Source: Myxococcales bacterium
GTDB taxonomy: Bacteria > Myxococcota_A > Polyangia > Polyangiales > Polyangiaceae
Assembly (NCBI GenBank): GCA_016703425.1
Contig: JADJCA010000012.1
Location: 124,001 to 188,000, forward strand
Direction of reading: 5' to 3'
DNA length: 64,000 bases
Positions 62,719-64,000 of the stretch are shown piece after piece; position 1 is the first letter of the stretch; each line of letters starts with the position of its first letter. A model generated the notes under the pieces. The model was not told where the DNA came from and did no database searches. It saw nothing but the letters and a program-made list of their open reading frames with translations. The position numbers were made by a program, and so were the translations under genes.

Positions 62719-63042
62719 GGAAACCTCGTGGCCGATGGGCAGTCGGCGCCGAGGTATTCGCGCATCCCACATGTGTGCGCAAGTGCGCCATGTGCGAATG
62801 TTCGCAAGTAGCTAAACTCGAAAGGGAAAAATTGTTCGCAGGGGAAAATTCGCCGCGCATGCCGGCCCCGCGGTGACGGGCGGCGTCTTGCCCCTAAGTG
62901 TCCGAAAGGATGGGCTAGAAGCGGATCGGTGATCATGCGAAGCGACAAAGATCGCGCCCCCAGCCCCGCCGCCCGCGCCCGCTGCCGTCGCCTCCGCACC
63001 GTGGTAACCACGAGCCGGGGGCATCGATGAGGGAGCGGCCGG
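62719..63042. other. divergent intergenic region
   Basis: 324 nt between the minus-strand cysteine peptidase and the plus-strand aconitase-like small subunit. The left half contains TGCGC-rich direct repeats and the TGCGAA-N2-TTCGCA palindrome (62793-62806), then an A/T-richer stretch (62807-62850) that probably holds promoters. Nothing is seen in 62900-63030. Confidence 0.5.
62793..62806. promoter_or_regulatory. palindrome TGCGAA-TG-TTCGCA
   Basis: Perfect 6-bp inverted repeat with a 2-nt centre, 75 nt upstream of the cysteine peptidase ATG. A related element, TGCGC-AAG-TGCGC, lies just to the left (62775-62787). A candidate operator. Confidence 0.4.
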
Positions 63043-63648
63043 ATGAGTGAGCAAGCGAGCGGCGAGGCCAAGAGCGTTCGGATCAAGGGCCGCACCCTTT
63101 ACCTGACCGAGGACGCGTCGCTGCTCGAGGCGCAGCTCGGCGGCTCGTCGATCGCGTTCGATCCGGAGCGCGCTCTCATCGGGAGCATCTCCACCGACGA
63201 GATCACGCCCGGTTGGGTCTGCTACTACTACGACGAGACGCTCGCCCGCTATTCGCTCATCGGCTTGCGCGGTGGCCTGATCAAGAAGGACTCGCTCAAA
63301 GGCGGCGGCTTCGGAGTCGTCGTGAGCGGCATCTCCAAGGGCTGTGGCTCTTCACGCGAGACCGCCCCCTACAGCGAGCTCAAGGCCGGCGTGCAGCTCG
63401 TCATCGCGAAGAGCATCGAGAAGATCTATCGCCAGAACGCCCAGAACATCGGGCTGCTCACGAGCACCGACTTCGGGCTCTTACCGCGTATCGAGCGCGG
63501 CGAAGCGATCCCGATGGCGGAGTTCACTCGCGGCCTCGACGCCATCAGCGCCGGCATCGTCGAGCACGGCGGTCTCTTCGCCTACAACCGCGCGCGCCTC
63601 GCGGGCATGTCGCACCGCCAGCTGTTGCAACGCCGGCGCGCAAGATGA
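63043..63648 (+). CDS. aconitase/isopropylmalate-dehydratase swivel-domain subunit
   Basis: 201 aa. Resembles LeuD-type small subunits, which close over the Fe-S active site of the large subunit: SISTDEITPGWVCYYYDE (LeuD-like DTDxIIP region) and SGISKGCGSSRETAPYSELK (LeuD-like GCGSSREHA). The catalytic Ser/Arg of GSSRE are kept. ATG 63043 is used. Its stop overlaps the next start as ATGA, so both subunits are made together, with the small subunit first, the reverse of the usual leuC-leuD order. The substrate hydroxy acid is not certain. Confidence 0.82.
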   Translation: MSEQASGEAKSVRIKGRTLYLTEDASLLEAQLGGSSIAFDPERALIGSISTDEITPGWVCYYYDETLARYSLIGLRGGLIKKDSLKGGGFGVVVSGISKGCGSSRETAPYSELKAGVQLVIAKSIEKIYRQNAQNIGLLTSTDFGLLPRIERGEAIPMAEFTRGLDAISAGIVEHGGLFAYNRARLAGMSHRQLLQRRRAR

Positions 63649-64000
63649 CCCTCTGCGAAAAGATCTTGGCGGCTCACGCCATCGTCAACACCAAGACAGG
63701 TCGCGAAGGCGCCCTCGCTGTGAAGCCTGGCGACGCCTTCTTCGCCCGCACTGACGTGCGCTTCTCGCACGAGTACGTGACGCCGATGGCCGACGCGATC
63801 TTCCGCGCCGAGATGGGCGAAGAGGCCAAGGTCACCGACCCATCGAGCGTCTTTGCGTTCCGCGACCACCTGACGTTCCTCGACCTCGTGATGCCCAAGC
63901 AACATCGCGACATGGGCCTTGAGCCGCAGGCGAAGCAGCTGGCGACGGTGCAGGACGACTTCTCGAAGCGGCAGGGCATCAAGCTCTACGGCGAGGTCTA
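63645..64000 (+). CDS. aconitase/isopropylmalate-dehydratase large subunit (5' part)
   Basis: Incomplete: 118 codons to the window end. The N-terminus matches the aconitase-family catalytic subunit: TLCEKILAAHA (normally the first helix), then VKPGDAFFARTDVRFSHE and VFAFRDHLTFLDLVMPKQHR, which precedes the substrate and Fe-S region. The iron-sulphur cysteines should lie beyond 64000. It overlaps the swivel-domain gene by 4 nt, which supports a two-subunit hydro-lyase. Confidence 0.78.
   Translation, partial: MTLCEKILAAHAIVNTKTGREGALAVKPGDAFFARTDVRFSHEYVTPMADAIFRAEMGEEAKVTDPSSVFAFRDHLTFLDLVMPKQHRDMGLEPQAKQLATVQDDFSKRQGIKLYGEV

Overview
The window is GC-rich DNA with almost no non-coding space. 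It carries many lipoprotein genes whose mature proteins begin with Pro/Ala/Gly-rich linkers, TPR and AgmX/PglI-type proteins, a FtsI with a C-terminal PASTA domain, and frequent GTG and TTG starts. This combination points to a Myxococcota bacterium, probably of the Polyangiales type. That is inference from gene content; there is no rRNA gene in the window to test it. I found no tRNA, rRNA, CRISPR array, transposase or integrase.

Layout. 1-6.6 kb: two lipoproteins, a divergent RNase HII-like protein, dksA behind a small coupled leader ORF, a TrmY-type SPOUT methyltransferase with an unknown partner, a SET-domain protein and a bile-acid:sodium-symporter-family transporter. 6.8-16.8 kb: hemerythrin, uvrA, an unknown helical protein, a VWA lipoprotein, and a 1326-residue zinc-ribbon/TM/TPR protein. 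16.9-21.4 kb: a minus-strand operon (DUF58 protein, rsmA, GAF-PAS-GGDEF diguanylate cyclase), then a stand-alone B12-binding protein. 21.5-33.3 kb: an AgmX-like lipoprotein, HAD acid phosphatase, a dCache-HAMP receptor with no output domain, universal stress protein, tryptophanase, a degenerate trypsin-like lipoprotein, acyl-CoA dehydrogenase, an HME-type RND permease, an M15-like peptidase and a CBS protein. 33.6-35.9 kb: a phytoene-desaturase-like FAD enzyme, a 62-residue peptide with a textbook double-glycine leader, and a long regulatory gap.

35.9-56.3 kb is the division and cell wall (dcw) cluster: mraZ, rsmH, ftsL, ftsI, murE, murF, mraY, murD, ftsW, murG, murC, ftsQ, then a reversed cheB and a cysteine-rich lipoprotein, then ftsA and ftsZ, closed by a strong terminator. 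Genes overlap by 1-4 nt almost throughout, which suggests translational coupling. murB and ddl are absent from the cluster. murG is split by a frameshift in a CG-dinucleotide tract. MurE-F, MraY and MurD-G-C make and lipid-link the UDP-MurNAc-peptide precursors, FtsW/FtsI polymerise and cross-link septal wall, and FtsA/Z/Q/L build the divisome.

56.4-64 kb: a small membrane protein, cytochrome P450, a lipoprotein esterase, a glycosyltransferase/O-methyltransferase pair, a papain-like lipoprotein, and a split aconitase/isopropylmalate-dehydratase-like pair that runs off the end.

The most unusual items are the orphan double-glycine-leader peptide with an inverted repeat upstream, the C/G-run tract and the triple 10-bp MraZ-box-like repeat before mraZ, the cheB/lipoprotein interruption of the dcw cluster, the dksA leader ORF, and the terminator placed in front of the output-less receptor gene.
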